Shown: piece by piece, positions 21,394 through 32,110 of the stretch
Position numbering within the stretch: the first letter of the stretch is position 1
Layout of the letters: every line of letters begins with the position of its first letter
Origin: Blumeriella jaapii
Taxonomy: Eukaryota; Ascomycota; Leotiomycetes; Helotiales; Drepanopezizaceae
Assembly: GCA_009599575.1 (NCBI GenBank)
Contig: VWND01000007.1
Span: 1,187,501 to 1,251,500, forward strand
Length of the DNA: 64,000 bases
Direction of reading: 5' to 3'
The notes under the pieces: model-generated
Told to the model about the DNA's origin: nothing
Seen by the model: the letters and a program-made list of their open reading frames with translations, nothing else
Database searches by the model: none
Program-made: the position numbers and the translations under genes

Positions 21394-22930
21394 GAATTTA
21401 ACCGAAAACGATCGGAATAAGCCGATTATCGACGAAAATAAACCTTTAATCGATAATTACGAAACCAAAGACTTTTATTTAATCGCATATTATTTAACCA
21501 TTTTATTTAAACCATTTAACGTATTAAATTATTAATTTAAATTATTTAAAAATCAAATTTTCGATTATATTTTGGCCGATAAAAAATTATACAAAATAAA
21601 AAACAATATATATCAAAAACGCTTAATAATAAATAATAAAGCCGATAAGTTTTAAATTATAAAAAAAACTTACGAAAAAATGTTTTATAAAAAAGCTAAA
21701 GCCATTTATTACCGAATTAAAAACGACTTTTAAAAAAAATGCTTCGAAAACTGCAAAGCTTTTGTTAAAAGTTGTATTTTTTATTAAAAACGAAAGTCTG
21801 GCCGAAAAAAAAACTTATTATATCCGACGTAATTTTTTAAAATTTAAAAAAAAATTAATCTCGACGTTATACGCGTACCGATTACCGACCGCGGACATAT
21901 ATACTTTATATTCGCTATCGACGATTTGTTTGGATGGCTTAAAAAAAAACTTTTCCGAAACGCTATTTTCGAAGTTATAACGACTTTTTTTTAAAAAAAC
22001 GTTGTATATCGCTACGATTTGTTTAGTAAATTAAACGTCGATAATAAATCCGAAAACAAAAGCGTTATCGAAACTTTTATAAAAAAATACAGCATTTAAC
22101 GTATTCAAATTTCAGCTTACAATTCGAAAAGCAACGGATTCGTTAAGCGAAGCTATAAAAATATTTTTAACGGCCTTTTAAAAGCCATTCGAAAAAACTA
22201 TAAGCGTTAATCGCGAAAATTTTCGAAAATGCTTTTTGCTATACGCATATGCATATACGCTTTTATTGAAATAATTCTATTTTTTATTTAATACGGCAAA
22301 AACGCTCGATTATTTCTGAAAACAAAATGGCTTATATAAAAGCTTTATAACGTAGTTAAAATAAAAACAAAAGCTGATTTATTAGCAATAAAATTTAAGC
22401 AATTCGATTACCGCGATATAAATATAAAAAAAATAATTCTAAGAAAAAAAAAATATAAAAAAGCGGCTAAAAAAATCTGAAATAAAACCAAAGTTCTGAA
22501 AAAGATATTAATTAAAAAAGAAAATCTAATTCTAATTTACGACGTTCAGCGCGCTATTAACAAATCGGCCGATATTAAACTTAATTATAAATAGCTCGGA
22601 TCTTACGAAGTATACGAGGCCGAATTAAATAAAAACTATTACAAGCTTACGGAATTCGATAAAACAAAACTAAAAAAAACGTTCGCCGCTAATCGGTTAA
22701 AGCGATTTTACAAAAAAACTAGCAAATTTATTTTCTGAATTTTAATTTAGATAGCGATTCCGATTCTAGCGATTCCGACGACGATTCCGACCAAAGCGAT
22801 TATATTTCTGAAAAAGAAAAACCTTCTGAAAAAGTTTGAAAACAGCCGAACGACGACTCCGCTGCTGAAAGCATAATTCAAGTCGTGATTCCACCCATAA
22901 CCGAAGAAAAAAAAAGTGCATATAAGATTA

Positions 22931-23230
22931 TTTACTAATTGTTTTATTATTTTTGTTATTTATTGTTTTTTTTTTTATTATATGTTATTTTATTATTTTT
23001 GTTCTTATATATATTATTTATTTTTAAAACCTTTTTTTATATTATTTGAAACATTTACTGTATTTTTCTTTATTTGACTGTATTATTATTTACCAAAACA
23101 AAAGCTTTATATATATTTAAGCCGCATATTTGATATATTTATATTATTCGCATATTTTACGAAAACTATTTTTTATACATTTTATTATTTGCTACTTTTT
23201 GTATTATTTACTTTTTTCGTTATTTTAAAC
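22931..23230 (+). other. B2 T-rich spacer between integrase and extra ORF
   Basis: Long T runs with no coding character; the equivalent is present in B1 (14480-14683) and B3 (44930-45230). It may hold a promoter or termination signals for the two flanking genes, but no specific motif is recognised. Confidence 0.4.
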
Positions 23231-26200
23231 GGATACTTATTTAAATAATTATAATTTATTAAAAAAACAGCATGCGGATTCCCGTGGTTTTTAAATACAA
23301 ATACTTTACAATTCTCGTACTTTTTTCCAATTATTTTTTAACAAATATAATATATTTTTTTAATTAACAAACCTATCGATATTATATCGTTTTCCAAGTA
23401 AAACGTTGTCAAATCTGGCAAATTTATTTTTAATTTACTTTGAAACGAAACTATTATACGCAACTTTTCCGAATTTAAGCAAATATATAATACCGCTATT
23501 TTAGATTAATAAATAGCTTTCGTAAAAACATTTATAAAACAATTTAATATAATAATTAAAAACGTTAACGAATTTTTATTCGATTACGAAAATTTCGTTA
23601 AAACTGAATTCGTTCGCAAAAGCCTCGACTACGATAAATTTCTGCTAAACTACGATAACGCTTTAAAAGCTTTCGCCGAAGCAAAAAAAGCTCGAGATAA
23701 CAAAAAAAAAATAACAGACCGAATATTACGCTTTTTGCTAAATTAACGAAAAAAAAATATTTAAAAATACGTTTTTAGTAAAATTACCGGTATTATTTTA
23801 TTTCGGCATTTCGCTCGCTTTTTCGAAACTATTACTTTTATTAAAAAAGAAATCTAAATATTAAACGCTTATATTTTTAAAACGCAAGTTCTAAAAGCTA
23901 ATAACCCAAAAGCCCGCAGATTTATAAGCTTTTTTACAGCCGTTTGCAAATTAATCGACGACGTTATATAATCGCTAAAAAAAATTCTAGTCGGTTGCGA
24001 AACCTTAAATCTGATCTTTTTTCAAAGCAAAAAACTGAGCGTCGCTAAATGCGACATTTTTATACCGAACGAAAAAAACGACGCTATTCCGATATTTTAA
24101 ATTTACAAAAACGAAAAAAACGAAAAAGCTAATATTATTCTCGTTTAATTCGAAAAAACATACGCAATAGCAATTAATATTTCCAAAGCAGCTAAAACAA
24201 TTCGGCGACTTTTATTTTCAATTATCGAAAACGAATTCGAAAACGAAATTAAAAGCGTAATAGCAAACAACCGCTTATTCGAATACAAAAAACCTATTAT
24301 ACCGATAAAAACGATTCCGGAAAAAATAAAAACAAAAAACGTAAAAAAACGCGCCGATATTTCCGAAATATTTTTTGTTCGAAAAAAAAAACTATTCGCG
24401 TCGCTAACAAAAAAGGCACCGCGAATAAAAACAGCCGGAAATCGACGCCGAATTATAAATTTTAAGCTAATTAATAAAAAACGCGACGATTTTACGAAAT
24501 CAGATTTAAAAAACGCCGGCATTCCGAAAAAAAAAAACCTAAACGATTCTGAATCTAATTTTTCGAAATTAAATACGCAAATATTAAAAACGCCTGCTGC
24601 GTTTAAAAACGTCGAACCACTAATATTTCAGATTTTAATAAAAATATTCAAAATTTCGATTATTATACGATTCGACCGAAAAAGTTTGAAAAAAAATATC
24701 GAAATTATCGCGGAAAAAATTATACAAAAAGCATAAAATCAAATTATTTTATTTAAAACTTTCGCTTTCGACGACGAAACGATTTAAAAGTTTTATTTCG
24801 ACACTTTTATACAAAAGTCAAATAAATCCGTTAGCTTTTTTCTTTTTATTTCGAACGAAAACTAAACCAAACCTTTTTCGGAAAATTACAAATATAATAC
24901 GCCAAAACAAATAAAAAAAACTTTTGAAAACGGTAATCCGTTTTTACTCGAGCTTTTTTTCGCTGAAAAACTCCGATTTTTTAATTTCGTTTCTACGAAT
25001 AACGTTAACGCCAGAAAAAACGGCAAATTCTGCCATTTTTACGTACGATGTTACGCGGCGTATTGCGATTTAATTACAAAAAGAATTAACGTTATCGGTT
25101 TCGCTGATCGATTCGCTATTATTAAAAATTCGGACTACGACGTATTCGAAATTAATTTTAATAATTAATTTATATTCCGACGAAAAACTGCGAAAATTAT
25201 ATAAGTATATACGAAAGCTTACTTGGGCTACGCAAATTTTAAAACAGATTCTAAAGCTTTTAGCGCGATTATAAAACTCGATTAAAACGTAAAAAAATAA
25301 AAGCAATAAGTATTTCTAAAAGCCGACTTTTCTAGCTTTTCGACCGAAAATATGTTTTAAACCTACCTGAATTAAGCTGCGAATTCGTTAATTACGTAAA
25401 GTTTTACAACGGAAAAAACAAACCACTGCTGCATTTTATAAAAAAAAAAAAATTATATATAAGTATTATTTTCGATTGGTTAAAACCTAAAAAGCGCCTA
25501 CAGCTTTTTTCGCTAATATATTTTACAATTTTATTTAATAAGCTTTTAAAATGCACCCCGGCCTTTACTTCGCTGTTTTGATTATCCGAAATCTTAAAAA
25601 CTGCCGTTTCGTAATATATTTTAACGTTCCGATCGTTTTAAATTTCGCTGATTCCGACCGTATTACAATTATAAAATTCGATATCGCCGATTTTTAAAAA
25701 AAGGAAAAAATCGAAAACCCTATCGACGCCACCTTCGATTACTACGTTCTGCCTGCATTCGCATATAATTCGGAAATAATCGAAGCTTATTTGCAATTAT
25801 ATTACGACGCCAAGCTGATTAAAACCATTCAAAAAAACTTAGCTTTTTCGTATTTCAGCGCGTTTAAAGCAATAGCCTCGGCTATTTTATCGGATTACGA
25901 AACCGAAAGTTATAAAATAAAAAATAAAATAACCTTTGTCAGCTTTTCGACTAAGCAAAAGGTTTTCGTCAGATTCAGAACCTAAAAAACCGACGACGCG
26001 ATGCTAATTTATTCGAATAATTATACGGCGCAAAAATATAAAAACTATTTCGAAAACGATAATCCGATAAGCAATTTAATATTATTTGTATTACGGCGAA
26101 AGCAATTACAGCATTTTCGATAATTTCGATTGCAAACGACTATTTTCGAATTATTTCGTAAAATAGTTTCTTTTATAAGCTTCGAAGCCTTTTTAAAAGC

Positions 26201-26620
26201 ATTCGTCGGTAAACAACCGTAATCCGACCTATTAGTTTTACGCGAAGCAAAATCGTTAATCGGTTTTAATTACGACGAACTAATCGATTATTTTACGATT
26301 TTAATACAAAACTTTTTAGCGCTTTTTGCAAAGCGTAAAACCACGTTTAAAAGCTGAAATTTACTATCTACGAAAAAAAATCGTAAAAAGCATTTATCGC
26401 GGCGACGCTTAATAATATTATTAACGAAAAAGCTATCAGAACGTTTGTAAATCTAAACGATACTTCGATTAACATTTTATTAAGCCACTTTTCAAAAAAG
26501 CAAAATAAACAAAATGATTTAAACGATAAGCGAAACGCTACCCTTCCGCAAAAGCCAATAGCAAAAAAGCCAAAAACGGATTAAAAGACCGAAAAAGTAT
26601 AAAACTAAAAAATTCGGTTT
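23231..26620 (+). pseudogene. B2 extra 3' ORF (about 1,100 codons), unrecognised
   Basis: A single forward frame, broken only by RIP-type stops, runs from about 23300 to 26600. It aligns codon by codon with B3 (45230-48610). Readable parts include LINKPIDIISF, VNEFLFDYENF, KKNVKKRADISE, module (iv), then FKLINKKRDDFTKSDLKNAGIP, a Ser/Asp/Pro-rich stretch, IIIRFDRKSLKKNIEIIAEKII, NGKFCHFYVRCYAAYCDLITKR and RFAIIKNSDYDVFEINFNN. I recognise no domain. There is no clear signal peptide or membrane segment. Preservation of one frame in two copies argues that it was once a real gene of the element. An env-like or accessory role is possible from its position only. Confidence 0.6.
24394..24426 (+). 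repeat. 33-bp palindromic module, B2 site (iv), in the extra ORF
   Basis: The ends are ATTCGCGTCGCTA and GCACCGCGAAT. It encodes FASLTKKAPRI in the same phase as the other sites, but inside the ORF downstream of integrase. The B3 homologue is at 46384-46416. Confidence 0.88.
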
Positions 26621-26730
26621 TTAATTAATTGATTTTTAAATTAAATAAAATAAACTAGATTGCATTTATTAAAATTATATTTTTTTTTAATCGTAATTAA
26701 AAACGATTACGTATATTGTTTAGGACAGAA

Positions 26731-26997
26731 TATAAAACGGTAATACTTTATATTAATAAAAGTTAATAGTTTTAGCTATAATCGAGGCATAAACTCTTCC
26801 GAAACCCTTTGCTATTAACTATCTTCAACAGATATAAAAGCAAAGCACCCTTTTAAATAATATTATAAACACGCAGTCCAATTCATACCTTTATTCACTC
26901 TTTTTTTCCTTTCTTCAGTCTTTTCTAGGGATTCCCTAAACTATCTTACCCACCGATATATGGCCGTATCAGTCTGATTTTCCTACCTACTTTTACA
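26731..26997 (+). repeat. B2 3' LTR (267 bp)
   Basis: It begins TATAAAACGGTAATAC (RIP form of TGTAAAACGG) and ends CTACTTTTACA. It is more mutated than the 5' LTR in its first half and nearly identical at its 3' end. The next bases, CAAT, repeat the bases before 15739. Confidence 0.92.
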
Positions 26998-28173
26998 CAA
27001 TCTGCGGAAAAATTAAGCTTTTAATTTTTTCTTATTTTGTCGACGATTTTAATTGAGCCGTATTATTTGTTCGAAAGCTTCCGGAAAAATCGGTCGAGCT
27101 TTTAATTTTTAATATTTACTAATATTTCGTCGCTTATATTTTAATTTACCGGTCGTTTATGCAAATTAGCGAAGCGCTTTATTTTAGCTTGTTATTGCGT
27201 AATAAACGATTGTGCGTATTTTATAATCTTTTTAACTCGAAAGGCCAAGTGCAAAGCTTCGTCGCGGTTAAGTTTTTCGATGGCCGAGCGAAAGGAACGA
27301 AAGTTATTTATATTCCAGAATATACGAGCTTCGTATTTATTTAAGACTTGGAAAGGAAAAACGTTGCCGAAAGACTCGTGCGGCAAGATTAATTATGTAA
27401 TATCCATTAAAAATAAAAAGCGTTTTTAATTATTTTAATAATAAAAGTAAAAAAAGCGGAAGCGTTGCTTAATATATTGGTTTATTATTTCGGTCTATCT
27501 ATCGATATTAAGATTGTACGTAATAATTAATTTAACTTTGGTTTTTAATATGCGGTAAAGTTTTTGCTAAAAAACCGAAATAAACTAAGCTTTTCGGTCC
27601 GAAACAATTAAATCCGGCATGCCGAAATAGCGCACCTAATAAACTAAAAACAAAGCTGCCAGCTTTTTCGCTATAATAGTTTTATGGCAAAGGATTGACA
27701 AAAGCTTTTTAAATAAGCGATCTATTATTACGAAAGCGAAATCGTAATTATTTTCGTTTAATAAAAGCTTCGTAAAATTCATTATCAAATGTTAATAAAA
27801 CCTGCTAAATATGGGCAAAGGCTTTAGAAAGCCCGGAATTTTATCGCGCTTAGCTTTCATTTGTATGCAACGACAATTCGAAACGTATTATTATATATCT
27901 GCTTTTATAGCTTTTTAATAATATTTGCGACCGACCAAAAGCTTTATTTTCCTTATTTCAGCGTATGCTACGCAAAACTATTCGTAGATATATCGAATCA
28001 AAAAAGTTCGCAATTTAAGAGATTTTAAAAACATTATTAATTTATTTTAGAAAAACAATTTGTTTTGTCGCAATTAATAATTAAAACTATAATTACAAGC
28101 TTGCATTCGTTGCGCTTCGAAAAAAAAAAAGTTTTTGTTAGTTTGCAGCAAATCGTTTATAATTGTATAATTA
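26998..28173 (-). pseudogene. A3 integrase and linker, degenerate
   Basis: It resumes A3 after B2. The minus-strand stretch 27192-27386 reads a post-core integrase segment (PHESFGNVFPFQVLNKYEARI ... RDEALHLAFRVKKI) shared with A2 and A1. The core lies at about 27480-27790 and aligns with A1 335-532. It continues to the RNase H-integrase linker, where insert E interrupts at 28173. More stops are present than in A1. Confidence 0.8.
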
Positions 28174-28404
28174 CTTAGGGGCGCCTATGGATGGAATTAC
28201 AACCGATTTAACACCGAGTCAAATCCGAATTAACATTTGGCGTAAAATTAACTCCGAGTATAATCAGAATTAACACGCGATTAATTGAAAATTAATTTTA
28301 GTATTATTGAAAATTAATAAATACGATAAGTTGTATAAAAATTCAAAGCTTCGAGAAAAATACAAATCTTATACGAATCTGTTATTACACTTTATTAACG
28401 CTTT

Positions 28405-29290
28405 TATTAACACCACCTCGCCGCCATTATCTCGTCGTCACAACCACCACCACTACTACCACCATTACCACCACTATTACCACCACCATTTCGCTGCCAC
28501 CACCTCGCTGCCACCACCTCGCTGCCACCCCACCCTCGCTGCCACCACCTCGCTGCCACCACCTCGTCGCCACCACCTCGTCGCCCACCATCACCACCAC
28601 CACTACCACCACTACCACCACTACCACCACTACCATTACCACTACCACTATTACCACTACTACTATCATTTTGCTGCCACCACCTCGCTGCCACCACCTC
28701 GCTGCCACCACCTCGTCGCCACCACCACCACCACCATCACCACCACCACCACTACCACCACTACCACCACTACCATTACCACTACCACTATTACCACTAC
28801 TACTATCATTTTGCTGCCACCACCTCGCTGCCACCACCTCGCCGCCACCACCTCGTCGCCACCATCACCACCACCACTACCACCACTACCACCACTACCA
28901 CTACCACTACCACCACTACCACCACTACCACCACTACCACCACTACCACCACTACCACCACTACCACCACTACCACCACTACTACCACTACCACCATTAC
29001 CACCACTACTGTTATTCTGCTGCCACCACCTCGCTGCCACCACCTCGCTGCCACCACCTCGCTGCCACCACCTCGTCGCCACCCACCTCGTCGCCACCAT
29101 CACCACCACCACTACCACCACTACCACCACTACCACCACTACCACCACTACCATTACCACTACCACTATTACCACTACTACTATCATTTTGCTACCACCA
29201 CCTCGCTGCCACCACCTCGCTGCCACCACCTCGTCGCCATCACCACCACCACCATTATCATCATCACTACCATCACTATTATTATTACCA
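28405..29290 (+). repeat. Minisatellite block, left arm of insert E
   Basis: It is built from a 14-bp unit (CTCGCTGCCACCAC) and a 9-bp unit (CCACCACTA). They are arranged in a higher-order pattern: a block starting CCATTACCACTACCACTATT and ending CATTTTGCTGCC recurs at about 28633, 28773 and 29151. The strand is purine-poor and still rich in CpA. Long open frames here encode only His/Tyr/Pro/Thr simple repeats and are not genes. Confidence 0.9.
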
Positions 29291-29459
29291 TTTGTATTTT
29301 CAAAAAAATCTAAAAGTTTATTACATTTATTTTTTCGCTGCTATTACTTCGCTGCTATTATTATTATTTCGCTAATACTATTTTGCTAAAAAAAATAACG
29401 AAAAGCCGAACAGCCGAACAGCCGAATAGCCGAACAGCCGAATAAACTGAATAATTACA

Positions 29460-30035
29460 ATGGTGGCAGGAAAGTGGTAGTGGTGGTAGTAATAGTAGTG
29501 GTAGTGATGGTGATAGTAGTAGTGATAATAATAGTGGTGGTGGTGGCGACGAGGTGGTGGCAGCGAAGTGGTGGCAGCGAAGTGATAGCAGCGAGGTGGT
29601 GGCAGCAGAATAATAGTAGTAATGGTAATAATAGTAGTAGTGGTGATAATAGTGGTAATGGTGGTAATGGGTGGTAGTGGTGGTAGTAGTGGTAATGGTG
29701 ATAGTGATAGTAGTGGTAGTAGTGGTGGTAGTGATAGTAGTGATAATAGTGATGATGGTGGTGATGGCGACAAGATGGTGGCAGCGAGGTGGTGGCAGCA
29801 GCGAGGTGGTAGTAGTAGTGGTAATAATGATAGTAATAGTAGTAATGGTGATGATAGTGGTAGTAGTGGTAATGGTAGTAATAATAGTAATAATGGTGGC
29901 GACGAAATGGTGGCAGCGAGGTGGTGGCAGCGAGGTGGTGGCAGCGAAGTGGTGGCAGCGAAATAGTGGCAGCGAAGTGGTGGCAGCGAAATGGTGGCAG
30001 CGAGGTGGTGGCAGCGAAGTGGTGACAGCGAAAAT
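29460..30035 (+). repeat. Minisatellite block, right arm of insert E (inverted)
   Basis: The same 14-bp unit in reverse complement (GTGGTGGCAGCGAG) and GTGGTAGTA-type repeats. It mirrors the left arm around a centre at about 29300-29460 that contains a small CCGAACAG tandem (29405-29445). The two arms could fold into a long imperfect hairpin. Confidence 0.88.
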
Positions 30036-30138
30036 ATTATTAAATGTAGTATTAAATAAATATAATTTAATATAAGATTTTTAATATAAATTCGAAAGGT
30101 TTGGTATATATTAAATATCGATTTAATTTAATTGTATA

Positions 30139-30500
30139 GATTTGTAACAGTGTTAACACCGAGTATAATCGGTGTTAACACCGAGTATAATCGGTATTAA
30201 CACCGATTATATTCGGTAATACGATTATACTCGGTGTTAAATCGTCACATCGATGTAAAAGTAAACCGCGCCACTTCGGTATTAACACCGATTAGCAACC
30301 GATTATATCCGGTTTTAAAACCGATTATACACCGATTATAATCGAATTGAAACCGGTTATAATCGGTATATAATCGATTATAATCGGTGTATAATCGGTT
30401 TTGAAATCGATTACAATCGGTGTATACCCGGTTTTTAAAACCGATTATAATCGGTGTATACCCGGTTTTGCAACCGAGTATAATCGGTTGTGATCCGACC
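30139..30500. repeat. Array of short palindromes (ACCGATTATAATCGGT type)
   Basis: More than a dozen 16-20 bp near-palindromes occur head to tail, each built from ACCGA-TATAATC-GGT or ACCCGGT variants joined by TTAACACC or GTATA. A few related units lie at the other end of E (about 28192-28290). This is the arrangement expected of subterminal protein-binding repeats. Confidence 0.8.
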
Positions 30501-30517
30501 CTAGATAAGCCGTACGG

Positions 30518-31150
30518 TATATATATCGTATGCGATTACGGAAATTGGGTCTGCGGGTTTTTTTATAAGCATTTTATTTTTTTCGCTTTCGCTGTCTTTT
30601 TCGAAAAAAGTGCCGTCGTTATCGTGCTTATCGAAAGCTATTTTTATAAGCGCTAGCGTAATTATGCTTTTAGCAGCCATTTCTTTTAAAATTTAAAAAT
30701 TTAATTTATCGTCGAAAAGCATCTGCTGCTTTCGAGCTGCTCGCTATCGCGCTTTTAATAAAGAAATATCTTAATTTTTGCGAAAAAAAATATCAGCGAA
30801 CGTATTAATAATTTCCGACCGGTATATAATTGTAAAATAAAAATCGGCGAAAAACTCGGCCTATCGGGCTTATCGGGCCGAAAAGTTTTTAATTATTATA
30901 AAATATTTCAAAGCGCGATAATCGATGTATATATATACGTTTTTTTAAGCGTTTAACAGCTCCGGCTTATAATTTTTAAAAAAGCGAAAAATAGCGAAAA
31001 GCTTTTTATCGTAAATCGGATAATTAAGCTCGGCGTTAATTATAATTTTAAAAAAGAAACCGACCGAATAATAAAAATTATTCTTTTGTAATTGCGATAA
31101 TACGTCAGCTATTATTCTATCAGAAAAGTCGGTTTTCAGGCGCGTTTACT
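30518..31150 (-). pseudogene. A3 RNase H and linker, degenerate
   Basis: It resumes A3 after insert E and aligns with A1 925-1560. The minus strand contains the TDxRALxYF-type RNase H segment near 30900-30960 and the YPIYDKKLFAIFRFF segment near 30990-31030. RIP stops are more frequent than in A1. Confidence 0.75.
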
Positions 31151-32110
31151 TATAAAAGTCGTAATAGCACAAAATAAAAGCATTTAGCAGGGCTTTGCGC
31201 AATGTTTTCTATGCGTTTTTCTGCTTTTTCTCGAATACGAAAGGAACGTTTTTGCCTGTAAAAGCAATAAAAAGGCGGCAAATGCGATTGTAGCCGGCTA
31301 TAAAGCGTTTATAAAAATTGCAAAAGCCTAGAAAGCTTTGTACGCCTCGTATATTTGCTATATATTGCCAATTTTTAATAATAGCGATCTTTTCCGAATT
31401 TATTTTAATATTTTAAATGCTAATAACGAAATTCAAAAATTTGATTTTCGTAATATTAAACTCGCATTTTTTAATATTAGCTTTCAGACCGTATTTTTTT
31501 AGGATCGACAAAATCTTTTTAACGTAAATCTTATATTTTAAATTATTCGCGAAGTAAATAAAAATATCGTTAAAATACGCCGAGCAAAAATCATTCAAAT
31601 GCTTTATAAAAATATTATTAATAAAGCGTTGAAATATAACGGGCCTATTAGTAAAACCGAACGAAAAAACTTTATATTTGTATATATCGTATCGAATGCG
31701 GAAACTGGTCAGTTTTTCAGATTTTTCGAATATCCGGACTCGATTAAATACTTATTAAATATTAATTTTCGTAAATACTTTGGCTTTAATAATTCGCGCC
31801 AGCATTTCGTTAATCAAAAGCAAAAAATAAAAATCTTTTTTCGTAAAATCGTTAAGCTTACGATAATCGATATATAAGCGTATAAAGCCGTTTGACTTTT
31901 TAATAAATAAAATCGGAGCGGCGAAAAAAGCATTAAAAGATTCAATAAAACCTTTATATAAATTATCGAAAATATAACTTTTGACTTTTGTAAGCTGTTT
32001 ATTCGTAAAGCGTTTAAATAGTTTTATAAAAAGCGTATTTTTCGTAGCAAAATATATCTTATAATTTATATTAAAGCGGCGAAAAGCGAGCTTATCGCTT
32101 TTTTACTTAT
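31100..32110 (-). pseudogene. A3 reverse transcriptase, degenerate
   Basis: The minus-strand stretch 31413-31598 reads NDFCSAYFNDIFIYFANNLKYKIYVKKILSILKK. The active-site box has Asn for Asp, as in A1 and A2. The APILFIKKS and IDYRKLND-type motifs lie in 31860-31950. The plus-strand 92-codon stretch at 31599-31877 is an antisense shadow. Confidence 0.85.

Larger units (their letters stand above)
20581..22930 (+). pseudogene. B2 RNase H and integrase, degenerate
   Basis: RNase H spans about 20600-21120. At the start of integrase two palindromic modules (21298-21330, 21361-21393) flank KNINFRAEKA in the open stretch 21305-21535. Then come the zinc-binding region (YYRIKNDF, CKAFVKSC), SLAEKKTYYIRRNFLKF and the YNSKSNG core segment near 22130. 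The C-terminal YEVYEAELNKNYYKL module is near 22600, and an acidic DSDSSDSDDDSD tail is at 22750-22800. There are many RIP-type stops. No chromodomain is evident after the acidic tail. Confidence 0.83.
15739..26997 (+). mobile_element. Retrotransposon B2, complete, 11.3 kb
   Basis: Both LTRs are present (15739-16005 and 26731-26997), with CAAT on each side (15735-15738 and 26998-27001). Removing B2 restores the A3 sequence ...TTAACCAAT-CTGCGG..., which matches A2. Its length is well above the usual 5-8 kb for gypsy elements because of a long 5' part and a 3.4-kb ORF after integrase. All coding regions are broken by RIP-type stops. Confidence 0.93.
28174..30517. mobile_element. Insert E: 2.3-kb non-LTR insertion with minisatellites and palindromes
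   Basis: The A family alignment is broken exactly here: A3 reads GTATAATTA before and TATATATATCG after, while A2 reads GTATAATTATATATATCG. This implies a 2-bp TA duplication. The ends (CTTAGGGGCGCC...; ...CTAGATAAGCCGTACGG) share a loosely inverted GGAT-ACAACCGATT block a few bases in, so terminal inverted repeats are imperfect. The interior has subterminal palindromic repeats and two mirrored minisatellite blocks, and no transposase. It is best described as a non-autonomous DNA element or expanded satellite-bearing insert. Superfamily unknown; the TA site would fit Tc1/mariner-like or similar transposases. Confidence 0.6.

Noticed and set aside
28307..29389. 360-codon forward open frame rich in His, Tyr, Thr, Pro and Leu
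   Set aside because: It is simply translation of the minisatellite; several overlapping frames are equally open and there is no non-repetitive core.
28407..30075. Several Gly/Ser- or Val-rich open frames on both strands
   Set aside because: Same cause: simple repeats lacking stops in all frames.
30139..30500. Regular short repeats that might suggest a CRISPR array
   Set aside because: Units are palindromic and nearly contiguous with no unique spacers of constant length, and the context is a eukaryotic retrotransposon.
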